Part shown: positions 24,165 to 30,769 of the stretch, piece after piece | Layout of the letters: each line of letters opens with the position of its first letter | Position numbering within the stretch: the stretch's first letter is position 1 | Source of the DNA: Flavobacteriales bacterium UBA1959 | Lineage (GTDB): Bacteria; Bacteroidota; Bacteroidia; Flavobacteriales_D; Sanyastnellaceae | Assembly (NCBI GenBank): GCA_002336085.1 | Contig: DDEH01000001.1 | Location: forward strand, 1 to 30,769 | Length of the DNA: 30,769 nt | Direction: 5' to 3' | Program-made: the position numbers and the translations under genes | The notes under the pieces: generated by a model | Told to the model about the DNA's origin: nothing | What the model saw: only the letters and a program-made list of their open reading frames with translations | Databases searched by the model: none

Positions 24165-25265
24165 TTAAGCGGGTCTATAACTTTTAATGATTGGAAGTGG
24201 ATCTCGTGTGTTGATGAGATCGCTTAAAGTCCAGTCGGGGTGATCATCCATAAAGTCACTGACCATACGCAGCCCCATCCAGGCGCCGAGTCGATCCGGA
24301 CCTTCTTGCGGAATTCCGCCGACCCGTGTAAAAGGACCTTCGTCAAACCATCGGCCAAATTCCATCCGATTGGCGTTAAATAACATGCCTTGGGGTTGCA
24401 ATTCCAGCCAAATGGACTGCTCGTTTTCTACCGCCCATAGGAGATCCTCTGGACTCCAGTCCAGGAGATTGCTCAGCGATTCATTGGGCATGCACTTTTC
24501 GAGCAAGAATAGTATTTTCCCCCAATAAAGCAGTTCGTTTGCGCATTGACTTGTGTCATAAAATCGCTCGCTAAAATGCACCAAAAGCCAACCGCGCATG
24601 GCTGCCGCAGGAATGCGCGCCGGTTGCATTTTCTCACGCATATATTGGGGAAACATATGAGGCGCGAGGGACTGTACTATGGGGTGATCGGTACCGAGAA
24701 ACCATTCCAGGCCAATCCCCAAGTGAGTCGGGGTAGGGTATACAGCAAAGTTAAAGCCGCTGTTCATCCATGTAATCTTAGGTGTGGATTCCTCGGGCAT
24801 AAAGTATCTGAATCGTCCGAAAGCTTGCAACAGGTGTGTTTCGTATTCTGCCAAAGCTTTATCAGAACCAGAGGTTGAATCGATAGCGGCTTCGATAGGG
24901 GTCACGTCCGGATGGAGGGCAAACGCTTTCAGTTTGTCGATTGTTGTGGGCGCACTGGCTTGGCCAATCCGCAGAATATCCTCGGTGTAAACAATCCCGA
25001 AATCGCCCGTGGCATCCTTCCATATGGCCAATGCTTGGTCAGAGCTGTCTGGCAGATTGGCGATTACGCTTCGCACATCGAGAGGTTGATCAACCTCTGT
25101 ATGTCGCAAGGCAGAATCGGGCACAACCCACCGTTGGTCATCGCAGCTGCTAAAAACAAAAGCAGCCAGCACCATGGCTGCATTTCCGAAAATGCGGCGC
25201 ACTCGTAAACATTGCGCAGTTGGAATTGTCTGCCGATTGATTGAAATCATTGGGGTGTTAACCAT
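24165..25265 (-). CDS. gldB: Gliding motility lipoprotein GldB
   Basis: A 366-residue lipoprotein. The leader RVRRIFGNAAMVLAAFVFSSC has its lipobox Cys at residue 41; the N-terminal stretch before it is long, so the true start may be the ATG at 25248-25250 (MISINRQ). The body matches GldB: SGFNFAVYPTPTHLGIGLEWFLG, FPQYMREKM (about 205-213), and the end GPDRLGAWMGLRMVSDFMDDHPDWTLSDLI, which is the strongest block. GldB is an essential gliding component in F. johnsoniae, anchored in the cell envelope. It is divergent from the PorT-like gene across 21 bases and precedes gldC. Confidence 0.92.
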   Translation of the reverse strand: MVNTPMISINRQTIPTAQCLRVRRIFGNAAMVLAAFVFSSCDDQRWVVPDSALRHTEVDQPLDVRSVIANLPDSSDQALAIWKDATGDFGIVYTEDILRIGQASAPTTIDKLKAFALHPDVTPIEAAIDSTSGSDKALAEYETHLLQAFGRFRYFMPEESTPKITWMNSGFNFAVYPTPTHLGIGLEWFLGTDHPIVQSLAPHMFPQYMREKMQPARIPAAAMRGWLLVHFSERFYDTSQCANELLYWGKILFLLEKCMPNESLSNLLDWSPEDLLWAVENEQSIWLELQPQGMLFNANRMEFGRWFDEGPFTRVGGIPQEGPDRLGAWMGLRMVSDFMDDHPDWTLSDLINTRDPLPIIKSYRPA

Positions 25266-25273
25266 TAGTTTTG
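25240..25273 (+). promoter_or_regulatory. Candidate promoter for the PorT-like barrel/nadE unit
   Basis: TAGTTTTG at 25266-25273 matches the -7 consensus TAnnTTTG exactly, 13 bases before the ATG at 25287. ATTG at 25240-25243, 22 bases upstream, is a 3 of 4 match for the -33 TTTG. The promoter thus overlaps the start of the divergent gldB gene. A minus-strand 8-mer, CATCTTTG (25289-25282, 7 of 8 match), could serve gldB and overlaps the start codon of the barrel gene. Confidence 0.45.
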
Positions 25274-25286
25274 AGACATCGCAAAG

Positions 25287-26120
25287 ATGGAACAGTCAAC
25301 TCGCTTTCGGAATTACTTGAGGATCTTATTAGTTCCATTCGGTCTAATCCTCCTACTTTCAAGTCCAGGCGGGGCTTTCGGTCAGGGGTATCACCTGGGA
25401 TTGCAGCTGATTCCCAACGTCTCTATGGCGGAGTCTAGAGAGCTTTCTCACACGGGAGCAGAGGCGAGTGCTCACTTTGGGTATGGATTTGTGTTTGATG
25501 CCATGTTCACAGAAACTTATGCAATTGGGACGGGGGTCAATATCTTCTACAATGGAGGTGTTACGCAGCACTTGGCGTTTGCCGAATCTGAAACTGGAAC
25601 GTCCATTCAGGCCATTCAGCTCCATCAGCAGCAACAATATGTAGAGGTTCCACTGACATTTAAAATGCGAACGAAGGAAATTGGTTACACTACTTACTTT
25701 GGTCAGTTTGGGGTGGGATTTGGGCTGAATGTTCGCTCAGAAGCAAGTCAAAAAGTCACACCATTTGCATTCCTCGATTCTTCGGGAGTCGTTTCAGATC
25801 TTGTCTTCAACTCGTCTTTACTAGAGAGTGCGGATAGTGAGCAAGTTTCCATGACAGATCGCACGCGCTTGTTTCGTCCAAGCATGATAATAGGCCTTGG
25901 GGCTGAGAGGCGGTTGACCGGAACTACCGCGTTGGTGTTTGCGATTCGCTACAATGTGGGGTTGCGAAGCCAATACGAGGATTTTGAAGCATTGCAATTA
26001 CTGGAGGCCAAACAGCTTATTTTACAATATGATTCGACAACCGGCCAAGAATTGCCTGTTCCGGTCCAGATGCAGGGAAAAACGGGTCAAATTGAACTTT
26101 GTTTCGGTCTGATGTTTTAA
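25287..26120 (+). CDS. PorT-like outer-membrane beta-barrel protein
   Basis: A 277-residue protein with a signal peptide (about 1-32, cleaved after FG or GAFGQ) and an 8-stranded-type outer-membrane barrel pattern: YHLGLQLIPNVSMA, AHFGYGFVFDAMFTETYAIGTGVNIFYNGG, QYVEVPLTFKMRTKEIGYTTYFGQFGVGFGLNV and the terminal IELCFGLMF with aromatic last residue, as BAM substrates have. YVEVPL resembles the PorT/SprT family of the type IX secretion and gliding apparatus. The neighbourhood with gldB/gldC supports that, but the classical porT neighbour I recall (ubiE/menG) is absent, so I keep the call at family level. It is directly before nadE with 6 bases between. Confidence 0.8.
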   Translation: MEQSTRFRNYLRILLVPFGLILLLSSPGGAFGQGYHLGLQLIPNVSMAESRELSHTGAEASAHFGYGFVFDAMFTETYAIGTGVNIFYNGGVTQHLAFAESETGTSIQAIQLHQQQQYVEVPLTFKMRTKEIGYTTYFGQFGVGFGLNVRSEASQKVTPFAFLDSSGVVSDLVFNSSLLESADSEQVSMTDRTRLFRPSMIIGLGAERRLTGTTALVFAIRYNVGLRSQYEDFEALQLLEAKQLILQYDSTTGQELPVPVQMQGKTGQIELCFGLMF

Positions 26121-26126
26121 TTGCAT

Positions 26127-26927
26127 ATGTCCAACTCAATCATCCCTTCAGCGGCCATTGACTGTATCGTGCAGTGGTTGATCGATTACCAGGCCAAGGC
26201 CGGCACAAACGGATGGGTTGTTGGCGTAAGTGGCGGCATTGATTCCGCAGTGACATCCATTTTGTGCGCCCGCACCGGATCTCCAACTTTGTTGGTGGAA
26301 ATGCCCATTCATCAGCATTCTGAACAGGTAAGTCGGTCTCAAGATCACATCCAGTCATTGACGGAGAAACATGCACATGTTTCGGCACGAAAGGTTGATC
26401 TCACGAATGTTTATGAGCAATTGGCTGCTTCGTTGCCGAATGATGGAGATCAATCAGAAGGCTTGGCTCTGGCGAATTCGCGCGCGCGAATTCGGATGAC
26501 AGCGCTCTATGCTCTTGCGGCTCAAAGAGGAGCGCTGGTTGTTGGAACTGGAAATAAAGTGGAGGATTTTGGGGTTGGGTTTTATACCAAGTATGGCGAT
26601 GGGGGCGTTGATTTGAGTCCCATTGCCGATTTGGTGAAGACGGAAGTTTTTGCCCTCGCATCGGAGCTTGGAGTTATTGCATCCATCCAAAATGCACCGC
26701 CAACCGATGGGTTATGGGGCGATGATCGCACGGATGAAGATCAATTGGGTGCGACTTATCCCGAATTGGAGTGGGCCATGCAGGAGGCGGGCGCTGACTC
26801 TCAAGCTTGGTCTTCCCGTCAACATGAGGTGATGGCTATCTACAAACGGCTGAATCAGGTCAATCAGCACAAGATGCAGCCTATTCCTGTTTGTGTTCTG
26901 CCTGAATCCGCTCGCCGCAAACACTGA
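26127..26927 (+). CDS. nadE: Ammonia-dependent NAD+ synthetase NadE
   Basis: A 266-residue cytoplasmic enzyme that amidates nicotinic acid adenine dinucleotide to NAD+. The ATP-pyrophosphatase loop VVGVSGGIDSAVTS (31-44) and GTGNKVEDFGVGFYTKYGDGGVDLSPIADLVKTEV, then APPTDGLWGDDRTDEDQLGATYPELEWAM, are family specific. It lacks a glutaminase domain, so ammonia is the expected nitrogen donor. A TTG at 26121 is in frame two codons earlier, but the ATG at 26127 is the better start. It converges on the BNR gene with a 2-base gap. Confidence 0.97.
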   Translation: MSNSIIPSAAIDCIVQWLIDYQAKAGTNGWVVGVSGGIDSAVTSILCARTGSPTLLVEMPIHQHSEQVSRSQDHIQSLTEKHAHVSARKVDLTNVYEQLAASLPNDGDQSEGLALANSRARIRMTALYALAAQRGALVVGTGNKVEDFGVGFYTKYGDGGVDLSPIADLVKTEVFALASELGVIASIQNAPPTDGLWGDDRTDEDQLGATYPELEWAMQEAGADSQAWSSRQHEVMAIYKRLNQVNQHKMQPIPVCVLPESARRKH

Positions 26928-26929
26928 GT

Positions 26930-29854
26930 TCACTCGTCTTCTTCTTCTTTTTTCGCTGCTTGAATGGTCAGTTTTGTGAATTGTTCCTCTACCGCTCCCT
27001 TTTCTTTCCAGATTAATTGGTACGCTCCAATTCCCAGGTGGTCTGCAGTCCCCGCTATCCGAATGGGAACATCAATCTGTTGCCAGCCCTTTTGTACGGA
27101 AGCTGAATCGCTTAAGGTGATCCTTTGACCGGTGGAGTCTTCAGCAAGCCAACTGCCCAAAAGCGCCTCCGGTGAAAAACAGCTCAACTGTGCGGTTACG
27201 GGTGTCGGCGCATTCCAAGACCATCCTTTTTCGCCCCATTTTTCGCTCCAAGTTACTTCGGCCAATGTGTCCAGAACAAAGTGATTAGGAGCAGAATCAA
27301 CCCATCGCACGTCTGCGGGCCATTGATTGAGAAGCAGGTCAATATCAAGCACCCAAATGCTCCTTCCGTGCGTGCCGATGACCAATTCATTTTCCCGCTC
27401 TTGGATCACCAGATCGTGAACGGGTACCTTGGGCATTTGAGGGTGAAGTGTGCCCCAGGTTTTTCCTGCATCGAGGCTGGCATAACCGCCGCCGTCCGTG
27501 CCAACAAACAGAAGATCAGGATGCGATTCTGACTCTATGATTGCGTTTACGGGTTCGGAGGGGATGCCACCGGCTGCGTTGCTAGTGCCAATGCGATTCC
27601 AGCTTCTGCCGTCATTCTCAGTCACAAAAACATAGGACTCAAAGTGGTCGAGGCGGTAACCGTTCAGCGTGACATAAAGCCGTTGCGTTGCGTGGTGGCT
27701 CCAAAGAACTTCACTTACCCATAAAGTCTGATTCTTTTTGGGACTTTGAGGCACCGGTGAGCTCAAATCCGTCCAGGTGTAGCCTCCATCTCTGCTGATT
27801 TGAATGAGGCCATCATCGGTTCCAATGGCCAATTGTCCGAAACGAAGCGGGCTTTCATGCAGGCTCGTAATGGTGCCAAACGGAACATTCCCTCGAAGGC
27901 CTCCACGCGTCAAGTCGTTGCTCAAGGTCTCCCATTCACGTCCTTGATCAAAGGACCGATGGACCCGGTTGGAGGCCATGTATAAAATATCGGGCTGGTG
28001 CCGGCTTAGCCAAATGGGGGTTTGCCAATTCCAGCGGAGCGGCGTCTCGCCTAATTGATGCTGCGGGTGGATGCTGGTGTAGTTTTCGTTCTCGCGATCT
28101 TGCCGGCTGTACCAGCCAAATTGGGAGCCTGAAAAAACGACTGAGGGGTCCCGCGGATCTACTTCGACTTGCATGCCGTCTCCACCGCCAATCATGCTCC
28201 AACCGTACTGGCCATTTTGCTGCCATCCAGGTGAGGCTCGGTAGAGCGATGATCCCGCCCAGGTGCCGTTGTCTTGAAGCCCACCGTATATGTGATAGGG
28301 TTCAGCGTTGTCCACTTCTATGGCATAAAATTGTCCAACGGCAGGACTGTTGCATTTGATCCAATGATCGCCTCCGTCCCAAGAAATATTGATGCCGCCA
28401 TCATTGCCGTTGATGAGGTGATTCGGATCGGAGGGATTCGACCACAAGAAATGATGGTCTACATGGACATTCGCGGCTCCAATCGATTGCCATTTTTTGC
28501 CTCCGTCAGTCGATTCCAGCAAGGGAACTCCTGCGATATATAAGTGATTGGGGTTTGTGGCATCGACTTCAATCAATCCAAAGTAATATCCGTAGGTATA
28601 GCAGACGTTTTCCAGCGGTTGGTCGTGTGTCCGTCTCCACTTTTTGCTGGACAATAAGTCGAGTTGGTAGACTTCGGCCCCGACAATTTCTGCATCGAAC
28701 AAGGCTTTGTTGCCGTCGGTGAGGTAGTCATGCAAGGCGCTGGGTGATATGTCTCCGCTTTTTACTTGTTCGAAAACTTGAGCGGCGGTCAAATCTTGTG
28801 GGAAGTTATTCTCTTCAAGAAAAGCGCTGAGCATTCCTGTGTCAACTTGGCTAAATTTAGCGGCATCTAGCGTGAGGAATATGTCTGCTTTGTAACCTTT
28901 GCCATCTTCTTCATCTGAAGGTTTTGGCGTTTGATTGTCCACAAGGGCAAACAGCTGTTTTGATTCGGCATGCCAAGTGAGACCAATTCGTCCGGTGAAT
29001 TCAGATTGAGGGAAGCCTTCCAAAGCGGATATTTCGCGCCATGTGGTCCCTCCATCACTGGATTCCCAAATGCGGCTTCCGTTGCCATTGCCCTTGAAAT
29101 CCCATGCTCGTCGGGTGCGGTCCCAGGTTGCAGCGAATAGATGCTGTGGGTCGTTTGAGTCTATGACGAGGTCGACGGCGCCAGCGGCCCCATGCTGGCC
29201 TTTTACATCTAAGGTTTTTTGCCAATTTACTCCTCCGTCTGTGGTGCGGTAAATGCCTCCGGATTGGTTTTCGGAATACAGCGGTCCGAGCGCAGCGACA
29301 TGTGCCACGGCCGGGTTTTCGGGATCGAGTACAATGCGTCCAATGTGCTGGGTTTTTTCCAGCCCGAGGTGGTTCCAAGTCTTTCCGTGGTCATCGCTGG
29401 AGTAAACCCCTGTGCCCGCATATGAACTGCGTGAAGAGTTGACCTCTCCGGTACCCACCCAGATGCGTTCGGACTCGCTGTGATACGCCACCGCTCCGAG
29501 TGTAATGCTCAAAGCATCATCAAAAAGAGGTTCAAAGCTGGTCCCGTGGTTGTTTGTGAACCAGAGTCCTCCTGAGGCGTAAGCCACGTAGAATGCACTT
29601 CCGTCTGAGGAAGCGAGGGCCACGTCTGCCACTCTGCCACTCATGACTGCAGGACCTACGTTGCGCAAAGCCAGTCCGCCAGTCCAGCTGTTTTCTGAAG
29701 CGTTTCGCACCTGCGATTTTACATGGAGACGCTCACTGCTCGTTGTGGGATCGAGCGTGTATTTGGATCGGCTGAGTTGGGCGTTGGCCTGATTCTCTAG
29801 GTATAAGAGTGAAAGCGCTACAAGTCCAAGGGTTGGAAAGATTCTGGCGTTCAT
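26930..29854 (-). CDS. Secreted BNR/VPS10-like beta-propeller protein
   Basis: A 974-residue exported protein, signal peptide about 1-25 (QANA before Gln). Asp-box (BNR) motifs of the SxDxGxTW type recur: SSDDHGKTW (152-160), TTDGGVNW (204-211), SSDGGTTW, STDGGKKW, SWDGGDHW, SFDQGREW, SRDGGYTW, TENDGRSW and SLDAGKTW, which predicts one or two large beta-propellers like those of sortilin and sialidases. No sialidase catalytic signature is evident, so the enzyme label often given to this family is not supported. A helical insert of about 85 residues, with FSQVDTGMLSAFLEENNFPQDL, interrupts the propeller after about residue 330. The protein ends in charged KKEEEDE and shows no type IX sorting domain. 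Its ATG overlaps the mazG stop by 4 bases. Confidence 0.9.
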   Translation of the reverse strand: MNARIFPTLGLVALSLLYLENQANAQLSRSKYTLDPTTSSERLHVKSQVRNASENSWTGGLALRNVGPAVMSGRVADVALASSDGSAFYVAYASGGLWFTNNHGTSFEPLFDDALSITLGAVAYHSESERIWVGTGEVNSSRSSYAGTGVYSSDDHGKTWNHLGLEKTQHIGRIVLDPENPAVAHVAALGPLYSENQSGGIYRTTDGGVNWQKTLDVKGQHGAAGAVDLVIDSNDPQHLFAATWDRTRRAWDFKGNGNGSRIWESSDGGTTWREISALEGFPQSEFTGRIGLTWHAESKQLFALVDNQTPKPSDEEDGKGYKADIFLTLDAAKFSQVDTGMLSAFLEENNFPQDLTAAQVFEQVKSGDISPSALHDYLTDGNKALFDAEIVGAEVYQLDLLSSKKWRRTHDQPLENVCYTYGYYFGLIEVDATNPNHLYIAGVPLLESTDGGKKWQSIGAANVHVDHHFLWSNPSDPNHLINGNDGGINISWDGGDHWIKCNSPAVGQFYAIEVDNAEPYHIYGGLQDNGTWAGSSLYRASPGWQQNGQYGWSMIGGGDGMQVEVDPRDPSVVFSGSQFGWYSRQDRENENYTSIHPQHQLGETPLRWNWQTPIWLSRHQPDILYMASNRVHRSFDQGREWETLSNDLTRGGLRGNVPFGTITSLHESPLRFGQLAIGTDDGLIQISRDGGYTWTDLSSPVPQSPKKNQTLWVSEVLWSHHATQRLYVTLNGYRLDHFESYVFVTENDGRSWNRIGTSNAAGGIPSEPVNAIIESESHPDLLFVGTDGGGYASLDAGKTWGTLHPQMPKVPVHDLVIQERENELVIGTHGRSIWVLDIDLLLNQWPADVRWVDSAPNHFVLDTLAEVTWSEKWGEKGWSWNAPTPVTAQLSCFSPEALLGSWLAEDSTGQRITLSDSASVQKGWQQIDVPIRIAGTADHLGIGAYQLIWKEKGAVEEQFTKLTIQAAKKEEEDE

Positions 29855-30192
29855 TTCAATTTTGGATTGTTGATGTGACGATTTGAATCACGGGCATTTT
29901 TCTTGGCCATATTTTTGTGAAAAGCGTCGGTGAGGTTCACGTCAGTTTGATTTGCGAGTGCTATTAGCACCCAGAGTACATCTGCCATTTCATCACCAAG
30001 GTCAGCTCCCTGATCTGATTCCTTCTCGCTTTGTTCGCCGTATCGACGGGCTATGATGCGCGCCAATTCGCCAACTTCCTCGGTAAGAATGGCAAGGTTC
30101 GTCAGTTCGTTGAAATAACGAACACCAACAGTAGTAATCCACTGGTCTACATCTTCTTGAAGATCTTGCAAGCTCTTAGTGTCTGGTTTCAT
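29851..30192 (-). CDS. MazG-like nucleotide pyrophosphohydrolase
   Basis: A 113-residue all-alpha NTP pyrophosphohydrolase of the short single-domain type. Magnesium-binding residues are in LTEEVGELARIIARRYG (36-52, EEVGE) and DLGDEMADVLWVLIALANQTDVNL (about 69-92, DEMAD). Members hydrolyse non-canonical or excess nucleoside triphosphates; the precise substrate is unknown. ATGA overlaps join it to dtd upstream and to the BNR gene downstream, so the three are probably translated in a coupled way. Confidence 0.93.
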   Translation of the reverse strand: MKPDTKSLQDLQEDVDQWITTVGVRYFNELTNLAILTEEVGELARIIARRYGEQSEKESDQGADLGDEMADVLWVLIALANQTDVNLTDAFHKNMAKKNARDSNRHINNPKLK

Positions 30193-30641
30193 GATTTGTT
30201 TTTGGTATCAATCCAGATGGTTACCGGACCATCATTGGTGAGTTGGACTTGCATGTCTGACCCGAATTTACCTGTGGCGATAGGCTTCTGTATCGCAACG
30301 TCCATCGCGGCTACAAATGCGTTGTAAATGGGTATGGCGTGTTCAGGCTTTGCAGCATGGGTAAAGCTTGGACGGGTGCCTTTTTTGGTAGACGCATGGA
30401 GGGTGAATTGGCTGACAATCATAACTTCCCCGTCGATGTCGCAGACGGACCGATTCATCTTTCCTTCTTCATCCGAAAAAATACGCATCCCTGCGATTTT
30501 ATTTGACAACCAATTAACATCGTCATTGTTGTCTGCTTCTTCCACTCCGATAAGGACCATGAGTCCTTGACTGATTTGTCCGCAAATTGTGTCTGAAATG
30601 GAGACAGAGGCTTCGGATACCCGTTGTATGATTGCGCGCAT
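30189..30641 (-). CDS. dtd: D-aminoacyl-tRNA deacylase Dtd
   Basis: A 150-residue homodimeric enzyme that removes D-amino acids (and glycine from tRNA-Ala) from mischarged tRNA. MRAIIQRVSEASVSI is the typical start. The catalytic SQFTLHAST is at 77-85 and the Gly-cisPro motif NDGPVT at 136-141, which gives chiral selectivity. It is the first gene of the dtd-mazG-BNR unit. Confidence 0.98.
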   Translation of the reverse strand: MRAIIQRVSEASVSISDTICGQISQGLMVLIGVEEADNNDDVNWLSNKIAGMRIFSDEEGKMNRSVCDIDGEVMIVSQFTLHASTKKGTRPSFTHAAKPEHAIPIYNAFVAAMDVAIQKPIATGKFGSDMQVQLTNDGPVTIWIDTKNKS

Positions 30642-30769
30642 GTGGGTGCAAAATACAACATGCGAAAGGATGGTTTTTCGCCATCCACATTTTCGATAAA
30701 AGTCGTGAATAATTGGTGGTAAATCTGAGAGCCAAATCTGCCATTGGCAGTGACCATGGGCTTAATTTT
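30642..30769. other. Right-edge sequence upstream of dtd
   Basis: No gene is supported here. It holds a short hairpin, GGATGG (30668-30673) with CCATCC (30681-30686) around a 7-base loop, with no T-run. A minus-strand TATTTTG close to the dtd start is a near match to a -7 box, one base short. A minus-strand TAA lies at 30762-30764 and could be the stop of a gene beyond the window, which cannot be checked here. Confidence 0.3.

Noticed and set aside
30668..30686. Hairpin near the right edge as a terminator
   Set aside because: The stem is only 6 bases and no T-run follows on either strand.
30455..30757. Minus-strand open frame of 100 codons at the right edge
   Set aside because: Most of it lies within dtd in another frame; the translation matches no family I know and it has no promoter or start context of its own.
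1..30769. Possible defence system, mobile element or biosynthetic cluster
   Set aside because: Read through on both strands: no transposase, integrase, phage, toxin-antitoxin, CRISPR, nuclease-helicase or synthase genes; the genes are conserved core or common Bacteroidota accessory families.

Overview
The window comes from the chromosome of a Bacteroidota bacterium, most likely a marine member of the Flavobacteriales (Cryomorphaceae/Schleiferiaceae-like; inferred from gene content, not from a search). Evidence: the gliding lipoprotein gldB and gldC beside nadE and engB, the Bacteroidota form of the division and cell wall (dcw) cluster (a short divergent FtsL, an FtsI with a PASTA domain, FtsZ ending in NPFLHDNVD), a secreted protein with a GCTxxxACNYDPxAxxxDGSC motif, and promoter-like sites matching the Bacteroidota -7 box TAnnTTTG. 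I see no rRNA, tRNA, CRISPR array, insertion sequence, prophage or plasmid gene. Coding density is very high, and the largest gap is 282 bases upstream of mraZ.

Layout. (1) 1-4870, accessory surface and metabolic genes: the 3' part of a secreted FG-GAP/ASPIC protein with a dockerin-like tail (+), a secreted M28 metallopeptidase (-), a nitroreductase (+) with a palindrome over its promoter, and a protein joining a small cytoplasmic-type domain, one hydrophobic helix and an outer-membrane barrel (-). (2) 4911-22175, one long minus-strand unit: MraZ-box array and promoter, then mraZ-rsmH-ftsL-ftsI-murE-mraY-murD-ftsW-murG-murC-ftsQ-ftsA-ftsZ-yqeY and a YceI-type lipoprotein gene, closed by a strong intrinsic terminator at 4911-4951. 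Junctions are 4-base or 1-base overlaps or gaps of a few bases up to ftsQ. (3) 22386-26927: a divergent alpha/beta hydrolase and engB (+), gldC and gldB (-), then a PorT-like outer-membrane barrel and ammonia-type nadE (+). (4) 26930-30641, a minus-strand trio dtd-mazG-BNR repeat protein joined by ATGA overlaps.

How the genes work together. The dcw unit makes lipid-linked peptidoglycan precursor (MurC, D, E; MraY; MurG) and builds the divisome (FtsL, FtsI, FtsW, FtsQ, FtsA, FtsZ). The first gene, mraZ, encodes its own likely repressor, and the operator is readable upstream of it. MurE carries DNPR, so the third stem residue is predicted to be meso-diaminopimelate. GldB and GldC belong to the gliding machinery associated with type IX secretion. 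Most of the window is conserved core genome. The less ordinary items are the domain-barrel chimera (3851-4870), the MraZ operator array with its promoter, the basic N-terminal extension on FtsL, the dyad on the nitroreductase promoter, and the 21-base divergent gap between gldB and the barrel gene.
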